Below are positions 56,277 to 64,000 of a stretch of DNA of 64,000 bases, piece after piece. Position numbers and translations under genes: made by a program. Each line of letters starts with the position of its first letter. The first letter of the stretch is position 1. The stretch comes from Pseudomonas sp. ACN8 (GTDB taxonomy: Bacteria > Pseudomonadota > Gammaproteobacteria > Pseudomonadales > Pseudomonadaceae): the NCBI RefSeq assembly GCF_002303925.1, contig NZ_MRCS01000010.1, positions 82,273 to 146,272 on the forward strand. The letters are read 5' to 3'. Under the pieces are notes generated by a model. It did not search any database and was not told the DNA's origin. It saw only the letters and a list, made by a program, of their open reading frames with translations.

Positions 56277-59200
56277 TTGAATATCTCTCGTTTTTCATTT
56301 GCCTGGCTGCTGGCTTTGCTGGCGTTTCTGCCCGTAGCGAATGTGTTGGCCAAGGCTCCGCAGCCGGTAGAGCTGCTGGTCAACGCGCCGATCACCGCTC
56401 CCCATGTCGAATTCGATATACAAACCCAAGCCTGGCTCGCGCGCCATCCCGAAGTCAGTGTGGCCATCTGGACTGGCGCGCTACCGCCCTTGCACATGGG
56501 CTTCGAACAAAGTCAGTTCGAAGGCGTCACGGCCGATTACCTCGGGGCAATACGCGAGGCCACTGGCATACGCCTGAAAATCTGGCGCTTCGCAACCCGC
56601 GCCAAGGCCAGGGAAGCCCTTGAGAAAGGTCAGGTCGACATGCTCGCGCTACATGACGTGAGCGAAGGCCAGGAGGGCGCGATTACCCAGTCCCGTCCCT
56701 ATCTGCTGAACCGCAAAGTCATTGTCCGGCGCCTCGGTGAAACCTTGCTGCCTTCCACGGATCTGCACGGGCAGCGCTTGGCCTACGTGGGTGACGACAC
56801 GGTCGGTGCATTTCTGCACCGGCAATATCCACAGGCGACGTTGATCCAGCACACCAACCATTTGAACAGCCTGACCGCACTGGTCTATGACCAGGCCGAT
56901 GCCCTCTGGACCGACGCCATCACTGCCGAATTCCTGATCAGGCTGCTGTACAGCAACGACGTTTATATTTCCGGCGATGCTGTCTCCACCTCGGCCGACA
57001 TCAACTTTGCCGTCAGTGATCGCAAGCCGCAGTTACTGGCGGCGATCAACAACACCCTCGATGCGATCTCTCCCACCGACATGATGCGCGTCACCACGCG
57101 CTGGGGGCTGAGCAACAACTTCGTCGTCGAACAACCGCCACTGAACCTGGATTCGACCGAGACCGCCTGGCTCGCAACCCATCGCAAGATCAGGGTGCTG
57201 GTAGCCGGGTCTTATGCACCGCTGACATTTTTCGATGACCACGACCGGCTCCAGGGCCTGAGCGCGGACCTGTTGAAAATAGTCCAGCAACGCACGGGCC
57301 TTGAACTTGAAATCATCCGCAACAACAGCGTTCCCAGCATGCTCGCCCAACTCAAGGACAAAGAGGCCGATGTCATCGCCTCCTTGAGCATCGGTGACTT
57401 GCGACTGATGCCCGAGCAGTACACCCGGCCTTACCTCATCAGTCCGTTCGTGGTGGTCACTTCGCGCTCCGGGGCGACCATCCAGAGCATCAATGAACTC
57501 AAGAACAAGCGCCTGGCCATTCCTGTCGGCAATCCACTTTCCAACTGGCTCACCCGACACCATCCCGAGATCACCCAGGTTCCGGTCGCCACGGCAGTGC
57601 GCGGCATCGAACTGCTGTCCAAGGGTGAAGTGGATGCCAGCGTGCACACCCGCTTCGGCGCCGACTACTTCATCAAGCACCATTTCCGCGAGGATCTGAA
57701 GATCGCCGCAGTGCTCGGACCCAACCCGGGACGTATTGCAATGGCCGTCGGTATGGATGACATGCCGCTCAAAAGCATCATCAACAAGGTGCTTCTGGGT
57801 ATCCCTCCCGAAGAGCTCAAGACGCTGAGCGATCGCTGGCGTAATCACGCGGCCCCGGCCGTCTCCAGTTCCTGGAGCACCTACAAGGACGACGTCTATA
57901 AAGTCATCGCCGTGGCCATCGCCTTCGTCCTGGCGTTCCTGGTCTGGAACTACTATCTGCAAATCCAGATCAAGAGGCGCCGCAGCGCCGAGTTGGCCCT
58001 CAGTGACCAACTGACCTTCAGTAAAACCCTGATCGATGGTTCGCCCATCGCCCTTTATGTGCGCGACAAGTCTGGCCGACTGGCTCACTGCAACCGGGCC
58101 TACCTGGAGTTTTTGCAAACCACCCACGAAAAGGTTATCGGCAAGACTTTACTCGACGCCGGTGTCATTTCGCCGCAATTGAGCCGCCAGTACCAGCAGG
58201 TCTATCAGGATACCGAGCGGCATGGAGAACCGACCTTCGCCGACCTGGAAATCGAAGTGCAGGGCCAATCACGACGTATCTATCACTGGACCCTGCCGTT
58301 CTTGAGTAGCTCTGGTGAGTTTTCCGGAGTGATTGGCGGCTGGCTGGATATCAGTGAACGCGAACACCTGATGGAACAGCTGCGCCTGGCCAAGGAAGCC
58401 GCCGACGAGGCCAACGATTCCAAATCGATTTTCCTGGCCAGTATGAGCCATGAAATCCGTACCCCGATCAGCGCCCTGATCGGCCTCATCGAAATGCTCC
58501 GCGTGCGCGGTGGCAGCCCGCAACAGATCGATGAAAACCTGACGGTGGCACACCAGTCCGCGCAGTCCTTGCTGTCATTGATCGGCGATATTCTGGACCT
58601 GTCGAAAATCGAAGCCGGGGCCATGCATCCATCGCCACGGCCAACCCACCTCGCAGAGCTGCTGCGTTCCGTTCACAAGCTGTTTGAGATCAATGCGCAA
58701 AACAAGAATCTGAGGTTCGAGTTGCTGCTCGAAGCCGATGATCAGCAGGTGATCATCGACTCGCTGATGCTCAATCAGATAGTCGCCAACCTGATCAGCA
58801 ATGCCATCAAGTTCACCCAGCATGGCTTGGTCCAGTTGTCCCTCAAGCAATTGCCCGATGACACCAGGTCGGGGTTCGGACGCTACGCCATTGAGGTTCG
58901 CGATACCGGTATCGGCCTCAACGAATCGCAGAAAAAAGCCATCTTCGAGCCTTTTGTGCAGGCATCGCCAAACGTCGGCGGCGGGCGCAGCACTGGCCTC
59001 GGGTTGAGCATCTGTACCCGATTGGCGACACTTCTCGATGCCCGGTTGAGCGTTGAAAGCCAGCCTGGCCAGGGCGCTTGCTTTACCCTGCAATTCACTG
59101 CCGAACGTACCCGGCAAGCCCCTGCATCAGCACCGGTCGCGCCCTCCAGCCCAACCAATCAGCGCCTGAACATTCTGGTGGTCGAGGACCACGCACCGAA

Positions 59201-59912
59201 TCGCCTGTTGCTCTGTCAGCAGATCGAATACCTGGGCCACCGCGCGGTCGCCTGCGATAACGGTGAGACGGCATTGGCCGAATGGAAGCAGGCTGATCCA
59301 CCGTTCGACCTGACCATCACCGACTGCAACATGCCGCAAATGGACGGTTATGAGCTCACCCGGCAAATGCGCGGCATCGAGCAGTCCCAAGCTTTGGGCG
59401 CCCACCCGATTTTCGGTCTCACCGCCCATGCCCAGACGCAAATCATTCAAGACTGCCTTGATGTCGGCATGACCCAGTGTCTGTTCAAACCCATTGGCAT
59501 CGAAGCCCTGACTCAACATATCGGTGCCGTGGCCGCTCAGGTCGAGCGCCGGGCGAAAGCCGCCCGCACTTCAGGTGGCGAACTGCAGAAACTCCGGGTG
59601 CTGGCGCCCGAAGCCTATCCGGCCTTGCTGGACGAACTGATCAATACCAATCGCACAGACAGTGCCCGGCTCAAGCAACTGATGCTCGACGAGGACTTCG
59701 AGAACATGATCAGCCTGGCCCACAAGATCAAGGGCGGAGCCCAAATGGCCGATGCCCGGGAACTCATCGATGCCTGTACGCAATTGGAGTCACTGGCGTT
59801 CAAGGGTGACGCCCTGAGCTGTAGCGAACAGGTGGAAACCCTGCTGAGCGCTATTGAGTCACTTGAGCGGCACTTGCTGGAAGATTCCGACCCGCTGGTC
59901 ACTGGCCGATAA
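56277..59912 (+). CDS. BvgS-like hybrid sensor histidine kinase
   Basis: The 1211-residue protein has a signal sequence and two tandem periplasmic solute-binding (Venus-flytrap, SBP_bac_3-like) domains, about residues 55-290 and 305-530. One membrane helix (about 543-562) and a PAS domain (about 595-705) follow. The kinase has SHEIRTP with His725, ATPase boxes NLISNAIKFT and DTGIGL. It then has a receiver with Asp1016 (TITDCNMPQMDGYEL) and an Hpt domain with His1149 (AHKIKGGAQM). This is the BvgS/EvgS layout. I favour TTG at 56277; GTG at 56253 is possible. Phosphotransfer to the 48323 regulator is inferred. Confidence 0.9.
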   Translation: MNISRFSFAWLLALLAFLPVANVLAKAPQPVELLVNAPITAPHVEFDIQTQAWLARHPEVSVAIWTGALPPLHMGFEQSQFEGVTADYLGAIREATGIRLKIWRFATRAKAREALEKGQVDMLALHDVSEGQEGAITQSRPYLLNRKVIVRRLGETLLPSTDLHGQRLAYVGDDTVGAFLHRQYPQATLIQHTNHLNSLTALVYDQADALWTDAITAEFLIRLLYSNDVYISGDAVSTSADINFAVSDRKPQLLAAINNTLDAISPTDMMRVTTRWGLSNNFVVEQPPLNLDSTETAWLATHRKIRVLVAGSYAPLTFFDDHDRLQGLSADLLKIVQQRTGLELEIIRNNSVPSMLAQLKDKEADVIASLSIGDLRLMPEQYTRPYLISPFVVVTSRSGATIQSINELKNKRLAIPVGNPLSNWLTRHHPEITQVPVATAVRGIELLSKGEVDASVHTRFGADYFIKHHFREDLKIAAVLGPNPGRIAMAVGMDDMPLKSIINKVLLGIPPEELKTLSDRWRNHAAPAVSSSWSTYKDDVYKVIAVAIAFVLAFLVWNYYLQIQIKRRRSAELALSDQLTFSKTLIDGSPIALYVRDKSGRLAHCNRAYLEFLQTTHEKVIGKTLLDAGVISPQLSRQYQQVYQDTERHGEPTFADLEIEVQGQSRRIYHWTLPFLSSSGEFSGVIGGWLDISEREHLMEQLRLAKEAADEANDSKSIFLASMSHEIRTPISALIGLIEMLRVRGGSPQQIDENLTVAHQSAQSLLSLIGDILDLSKIEAGAMHPSPRPTHLAELLRSVHKLFEINAQNKNLRFELLLEADDQQVIIDSLMLNQIVANLISNAIKFTQHGLVQLSLKQLPDDTRSGFGRYAIEVRDTGIGLNESQKKAIFEPFVQASPNVGGGRSTGLGLSICTRLATLLDARLSVESQPGQGACFTLQFTAERTRQAPASAPVAPSSPTNQRLNILVVEDHAPNRLLLCQQIEYLGHRAVACDNGETALAEWKQADPPFDLTITDCNMPQMDGYELTRQMRGIEQSQALGAHPIFGLTAHAQTQIIQDCLDVGMTQCLFKPIGIEALTQHIGAVAAQVERRAKAARTSGGELQKLRVLAPEAYPALLDELINTNRTDSARLKQLMLDEDFENMISLAHKIKGGAQMADARELIDACTQLESLAFKGDALSCSEQVETLLSAIESLERHLLEDSDPLVTGR

Positions 59913-59937
59913 CGGTAACCTTCAACAAACGCCGGAC

Positions 59938-59975
59938 AAAAAAATCCCGTCGGTTCTGAAGCTGAACACGACGGG
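59938..59975 (-). terminator. terminator for the OmpA-family gene at 60016
   Basis: On the minus strand CCCGTCG / CGACGGG, with an inner GTTCAGC/TTCAGAAC pairing, is followed by ATTTTTTT. Confidence 0.82.
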
Positions 59976-60015
59976 CAAAATCAAGAAGCAGAGCTTCTCG
60001 AGAGGGAGCGATTCT

Positions 60016-60954
60016 TTATAGCGGGTTGCGGTTCAGCTCCACGCGAATTTCCACCCGGCGATTCGGGGCATAACAGTTGATCTGCTCGACCCGTGGGCCG
60101 TAGCAGGTGTGCACCACCGGCTCGCGGCTGCCAGCGCCGGCAGTGCTGAGGATCGACTCGGGCACGCCACCGTCGACCAGCATTTGCCGCACGGTGCTGG
60201 CCCGGCGTTCACCCAACAGTTGATTGTCGAATGCCGTGCCGAGCGGATCGGTATGGCCCGTCACCTGAACATGCTTGATCTGTGCATCGTCACGATGCAG
60301 CTCATCAAGCAGCTGACTGATGGCGTGACGGCCAGCCCCGCTGATGTCGCGCAGATCCGACTTGCCATAGGCGAACAACACATCACTGGCCAGGGTGTAA
60401 TGCTTGAAACGTTCCTCGTCCTTCAAGTGCTCGTAGTAACGGCAGACCTCGACGCTCGTGGCGCGGGACAAGGCGTGCATCTGCGAGCGCGTAGCCTGCA
60501 ATTCACGTTCGGCCTCTTCACGCTTGATCGGCATGGGGAAGGTATTGCCGTCCTCCCGGACCTTCAGGTAATAGGTCTTGCCGCCTTCCAGGCTGGCCAG
60601 GTACAGATCGGTTTTTTTGCCTTTGTAGGTCGGCGCATCGTCCAGGTACGCGCCCAGGGTGTGATTGCCGGGCGCCAGGCAGAAGCTGCTGAAACCACCC
60701 GGCAACAGGCCCGTGTGGAACTCACGATCGATGTATACATGGGCGGCCCCCCCACGCTGCACGCCTTCCTTGCTGCGGTAATACACCACTTGCGCTTGAT
60801 CGACATCGACCGGTGGCAGCCCCATATACGCAGCATAAAACACCCGACCGGCGACCTGACCGGCCTTGGGCTCCTGCGCCAGTACGGGACAGGCGGCCAG
60901 TAACGCGCAGCCTCCCAGCCACACCACTCGATTCGTGTTTCGCATGAAATTCAT
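60016..60954 (-). CDS. OmpA-family peptidoglycan-associated protein (1)
   Basis: The 312-residue exported protein begins with a hydrophobic signal. LLAAC (Cys22) could be a lipobox, or cleavage could follow VLA. The N-terminal half shares a domain with its neighbour (QVVYYR, AAHVYIDREFHTGLLPGG, FCLAPGNHTLGAYL, TYKGKKTD). The OmpA C-terminal domain holds VQVTGHTDPLGTAFDNQLLG. I chose the ATG at 60954 (GGAACC 7 nt upstream). It probably links an outer-surface component to the wall. Its role with the adhesin is inferred from position. Confidence 0.85.
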   Translation of the reverse strand: MNFMRNTNRVVWLGGCALLAACPVLAQEPKAGQVAGRVFYAAYMGLPPVDVDQAQVVYYRSKEGVQRGGAAHVYIDREFHTGLLPGGFSSFCLAPGNHTLGAYLDDAPTYKGKKTDLYLASLEGGKTYYLKVREDGNTFPMPIKREEAERELQATRSQMHALSRATSVEVCRYYEHLKDEERFKHYTLASDVLFAYGKSDLRDISGAGRHAISQLLDELHRDDAQIKHVQVTGHTDPLGTAFDNQLLGERRASTVRQMLVDGGVPESILSTAGAGSREPVVHTCYGPRVEQINCYAPNRRVEIRVELNRNPL

Positions 60955-61148
60955 CTTGGTTCCATCGTCGGCGTCAACCCGTCGGGGCGCCAGGACTATC
61001 AACAGAATGGGGCTGTCCGTCAGGGCAACCGTTCGAACCTTGATTATCCGAAAGCCCCATCGGCCCCGATATAAGACCCGTCTCAGAAATCGCCGACAGG
61101 CGCTCGCCCCGTGGCTGTTCGCCCCAGTGAGAAACGCCGTGCAACAGG

Positions 61149-61183
61149 CAAAAAAAACCCGACGCATCCCTTGCGTCGGGCTA
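61149..61183 (-). terminator. terminator for the OmpA-family gene at 61217
   Basis: On the minus strand AGCCCGACGCA / TGCGTCGGGTT is followed by a T-run of seven or more. It separates the two OmpA-family genes, so the downstream one needs its own promoter in 60955-61148. Confidence 0.9.
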
Positions 61184-61216
61184 AAAAACGAGGAGGGCAA
61201 ACCTCCCCGTTGAGCA

Positions 61217-62137
61217 TCAGCGTTGGGTATGCACCCGCACCACGACACGACGATCCGCCGCGTAGCAAGCGACCTTCTCGGCGCGGGAGCCGTAGCAGCC
61301 GCTGGTCACAGGCTCATTGGCGCCGGCGCTGCTGGCCTGTACCGCCGAGGCTGGCAGACCACCTTCGAGCAGCATGCGCCGCACGGTCTGGGCACGCTTG
61401 AGGCCCAGCAGGTGGTTACTGGCCGCCGAACCGATCGAGTCGGTATGACCGACCACTTCGATGCGCTCCAGGTTGGCGTTTTCCTGCTTGAGACGGCTGA
61501 CCAGTTGGCGAATCGCTTCACGGCCCTGGAAGGTGATGTCCTGATAGCCCGATTTGCCGAAGGCAAACAGTACGTCACCGGACAAGGCGTAATCCGTGAA
61601 CGGGGCCGGTGCCATCGGCAGATAGTCACAGGCCTGCACGGTCGAGGCGCGGGACAATGCCTGAATCTGCTTGCGCATGCCCGCCAGCTCACGTTCCGCT
61701 TCTACCCGCGCGACCGGTTGAGGGGCGCCATGACCGTCTTCGCGAACCCGCAGGAAGTAGGTCTTGCCGCCGTCCAGGCTGGCCGAGAACACATCGGTGC
61801 TTTTACCTTTGTATTGCGGGGCATCTTTCAAATAGGCGCCCAGGCTGTGATTGCCCGGTGCCACGCAAAACGCGCTGTAACCACCGGGCAGCAGACCGGC
61901 ATGAAACTCGCGGTCGACATACACGTGGGCAGCGCCCTGTTGGGTGCCCATGGCGTTGGCGCGGTAATACACCACTTGCACCTGACGATCGGCAACCGGT
62001 GCCACCGGGGCATATTGAGTGCCGAAGACTTTGTCCGAGACAGTGCCCGACTTGAATTCCTCGGCCGTGGCAAACTGGGCACTGGCCAGGGCCACGCTCA
62101 GCAATGCAACGTTAAGGACGGCTATACGTTTAAACAT
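61217..62137 (-). CDS. OmpA-family peptidoglycan-associated protein (2)
   Basis: The 306-residue paralogue has a Sec signal peptide (MFKRIAVLNVALLSVALASA). It has the same N-terminal domain (QVVYYR, AAHVYVDREFHAGLLPGG, FCVAPGNHSLGAYL, QYKGKSTD) and an OmpA domain with IEVVGHTDSIGSAASNHLLG. Four Cys appear in conserved positions in both paralogues. I chose the ATG at 62137, where GGAG is 8 nt upstream; 62143 is too close to it. It follows the adhesin gene on the same strand by 124 nt and may be cotranscribed. Confidence 0.85.
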   Translation of the reverse strand: MFKRIAVLNVALLSVALASAQFATAEEFKSGTVSDKVFGTQYAPVAPVADRQVQVVYYRANAMGTQQGAAHVYVDREFHAGLLPGGYSAFCVAPGNHSLGAYLKDAPQYKGKSTDVFSASLDGGKTYFLRVREDGHGAPQPVARVEAERELAGMRKQIQALSRASTVQACDYLPMAPAPFTDYALSGDVLFAFGKSGYQDITFQGREAIRQLVSRLKQENANLERIEVVGHTDSIGSAASNHLLGLKRAQTVRRMLLEGGLPASAVQASSAGANEPVTSGCYGSRAEKVACYAADRRVVVRVHTQR

Positions 62138-62261
62138 AATCATGACTCCACTGCGAACACCCCAAGGCGCCCGCAGCTAATGAATTGGATTGAGGCTGGA
62201 CGAACCAACCGCATGGCATCGAGCGCCCTGCACAGACAAGGTCTGCGCAGGGTGTTCGCGT
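62138..62261. other. gap with hairpin between adhesin and OmpA-family gene
   Basis: CCCTGCACAGAC / GTCTGCGCAGGG (62226-62252) is a near-perfect 12-bp stem-loop 10 nt beyond the adhesin stop. No T-run follows, so it may be an mRNA-stabilising hairpin or a weak terminator. Confidence 0.55.
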
Positions 62262-64000
62262 TTACACCAGGTTGGTGGTCACCCCGTCCTGAACCAGCAA
62301 CTGAGCATCGAGACTCGAGTGCTGGAAGACGTTGTACGTCACACCCTCGACCGTGACTTGACCCTGACCGGCCCAGTCACCCGGATCGGTACCGTCGGCC
62401 AGCAGATCGTCCAGATTGACCACGTCGCCGGCATTGCCTTTGACCATCATCTGTACGGTCTCGTCTTCGGTGAACAATGAACTCTCACCCAGTTCCAGAA
62501 CGTCGCTCAGAGAGAGGTTCAGGGTGTTGTCGCCGGTGCCGGTGATGTCGATGATTTCAATCGACTCGAGCTTCCCGGCGATGGTCGCCAGATCAAGGAC
62601 CTGACCAGTTCCCGTTAGGCTCAAAGTGTCGACGCCGGTGCCGCCATTGATAGAACTGTCCGCTGCATTCAGGTGTGCCACATCGCTCAACGAAAAGACG
62701 TTGTCGGTGTCACCGCCAAGATAGGCGCCTGTGCCGTCAATCGTCTGGTTGGTCGCTGGATCGTTCTTTTCGAAGCCTTCTGACGTACCTACGAATTCGA
62801 AGTTATCAAGCCAGAACCACTCGCCTAGAGCAGTGTCAAATTCCATATAACTAAACTCTAGCCCAGTAGGCATGGTTACACTGACTTCTTGGAGCATTGC
62901 GCCAGTTAAAACAACTGTATGGATTTGGTTTCCGTCGGCATTGAAGAACCTTAAAATCATAGTAGAAGCAAGCAGCTCACCAAGAGAGAAGTTGACTTCT
63001 GTCGCCGTCTCCCCATTGTTCAAAGTGAGTCGCGCATCATTAAAGCCTCCCCCCCATACTCCCAAACCAATGGAAGGTGTTAGCAGTCCATCTCCAGTGG
63101 TCTTGCCTGCCTCAACGATGCCCCGTGGCCACCAAACAGGGTTGGATGATGTTGAGTCATCCCATCTGAAAGTAAATCCACCGAAATCTAAGGAGCCGCT
63201 ACTATTTACGTCGACAGGCGCAAAATCTTCGAAATCAGAAGACGAAGTAAAGAACGTCAGAACCTGCGAAGAGTTACCCGCCTGATCGATAAACGAGGCA
63301 GAAGTGTTGGACATCGACACACCGGTTGTGGTGACTACATCAACCGAACCTGCATCAATCTGTGCCTGGGTCAGCTGTTGCTCAAATCGCTCGCTGCCCA
63401 CCACTACCTGAATGGTGTCACCCTCAGTCAAGCTGCTGCCATCAAATGCAACGGTGACAGTCGTGCCACTGATCGCGAACGTATCAGGTGCATCGGGAGC
63501 CAAGCGATCCAATGTGATTGATTGGCTGGTAACGTTGGCGTTACCAGCAGCGTCAACTACACGGGTCTGTATGGTCCAATCACCGGAGTGATTGTTCTGG
63601 TCGAGGAAGCTCCACGTATTACCGGCATTCACCAGCACATCAAGCCAGGTCGCACCGCCGTCGATGGAGATCTGTACCTTTTCATCCGCCGCCAACGCCG
63701 CCGTCAACGATCCCTGAATCAAACGCCCGGCGCTGCCATCGTTGGTGAGGAAGTCGCCACTGTCAGCACCGCTGTCCTTGCCCATGCTATCGACAATTGC
63801 CGAGGTGGTCGGCGCATCGGTATCGATCGTGATGGTCCACGAAGCAGACGGCGCACTCTGGTTACCGGCCGGATCCTGGGCAATCACATCGAACACGTTG
63901 GTCGAGCCATTGTTCAGCGGCGGGTTCGGCGTGAAGCTCCAAGTGCCATCGAGTTGAACCGGCACACGATCGATCTCGACACCGTTGTTGCGGATGATGA
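62262..64000 (-). CDS. giant surface adhesin, C-terminal part (5' end outside the window)
   Basis: The frame stays open to the window edge, so only the last 579 or so residues are seen. Bacterial Ig-like repeats (WSFTPNPPLNNGSTNVFDV; ISIDGGATWLDV) are followed by a roughly 150-residue domain of different character (DFGGFTFRWDDSTS to WFWLDNFEFVGT). The C-terminal type I secretion region has SINGGTGVDTLSLTGTG and NLSLSDVLELGESSLF. It resembles the ends of LapA/BapA/LapF-type adhesins. It should be the main substrate of the secretion operon at 50685-56096. Retention or cleavage modules would be at the unseen N-terminus. Confidence 0.85.
   Translation of the reverse strand, partial: IIRNNGVEIDRVPVQLDGTWSFTPNPPLNNGSTNVFDVIAQDPAGNQSAPSASWTITIDTDAPTTSAIVDSMGKDSGADSGDFLTNDGSAGRLIQGSLTAALAADEKVQISIDGGATWLDVLVNAGNTWSFLDQNNHSGDWTIQTRVVDAAGNANVTSQSITLDRLAPDAPDTFAISGTTVTVAFDGSSLTEGDTIQVVVGSERFEQQLTQAQIDAGSVDVVTTTGVSMSNTSASFIDQAGNSSQVLTFFTSSSDFEDFAPVDVNSSGSLDFGGFTFRWDDSTSSNPVWWPRGIVEAGKTTGDGLLTPSIGLGVWGGGFNDARLTLNNGETATEVNFSLGELLASTMILRFFNADGNQIHTVVLTGAMLQEVSVTMPTGLEFSYMEFDTALGEWFWLDNFEFVGTSEGFEKNDPATNQTIDGTGAYLGGDTDNVFSLSDVAHLNAADSSINGGTGVDTLSLTGTGQVLDLATIAGKLESIEIIDITGTGDNTLNLSLSDVLELGESSLFTEDETVQMMVKGNAGDVVNLDDLLADGTDPGDWAGQGQVTVEGVTYNVFQHSSLDAQLLVQDGVTTNLV

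Overview
The window is the replication-origin region of a Pseudomonas chromosome, most like the P. fluorescens group. The gene order is the conserved Pseudomonas one: qor, tsaC, dprA, a LysM-family gene, def, fmt, rsmB, trkA, lpxL, tag, glyQS, gmhB, plsC, gyrB, recF, dnaN, dnaA, oriC, rpmH, rnpA, yidD, yidC, mnmE, mnmG, rsmG, parAB, atpIBEFHAGDC, glmU, glmR, glmS. The DNA is GC-rich, carries Pseudomonas-type REP elements (GTAGGAGCGAGCNNGCTCGC) and uses many GTG and TTG starts.

Region 1 (1-21,293) is housekeeping DNA: quinone reductase, tRNA t6A synthesis, DNA uptake/processing, formyl-methionine handling, rRNA methylation, K+ uptake, lipid A acylation, alkylation repair, glycyl-tRNA synthetase, heptose phosphatase and PlsC. 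The dnaA-dnaN-recF-gyrB operon is on the minus strand. Two ParB-binding parS palindromes lie inside recF. The LysM-family gene appears to have lost its LysM domain by an in-frame deletion.

Region 2 (21,294-42,129) starts with oriC between dnaA and rpmH, then carries rpmH-rnpA-yidD-yidC-mnmE, mnmG-rsmG-parAB, the complete F1Fo ATP synthase operon, and glmU-glmR-glmS. The mnmE-mnmG gap holds a second oriC-like segment. It matches oriC block for block at a constant offset of 4,487 bp over about 190 bp, so it is a paralogue of the origin. Perfect DnaA boxes (TTATCCACA) are extremely dense across 2-42.1 kb (28 counted by eye), and I see none after glmS.

Region 3 (42,130-64,000), just past glmS and its attTn7-type end, is an accessory surface-adhesion island. 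It holds two Ig-like-repeat proteins in tandem, each with a copy of an IS66 transposase relic upstream. Next come a BvgA-like response regulator, a small SleB-like cell-wall hydrolase, an RcsB-like response regulator on the other strand, and a LapB/LapC/LapE-like type I secretion operon. These are followed by a BvgS-like hybrid sensor kinase, two paralogous OmpA-family proteins and the C-terminal end of a giant adhesin that runs off the window. The adhesin and both Ig-like proteins end with a similar L-S-D-(V/L)-L motif, like type I secretion targeting regions. My reading is one system: a secretion machine with three candidate substrates, peptidoglycan-anchored OmpA partners, a wall hydrolase and its own phosphorelay. 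No tRNA, rRNA, intact IS or CRISPR array was found.
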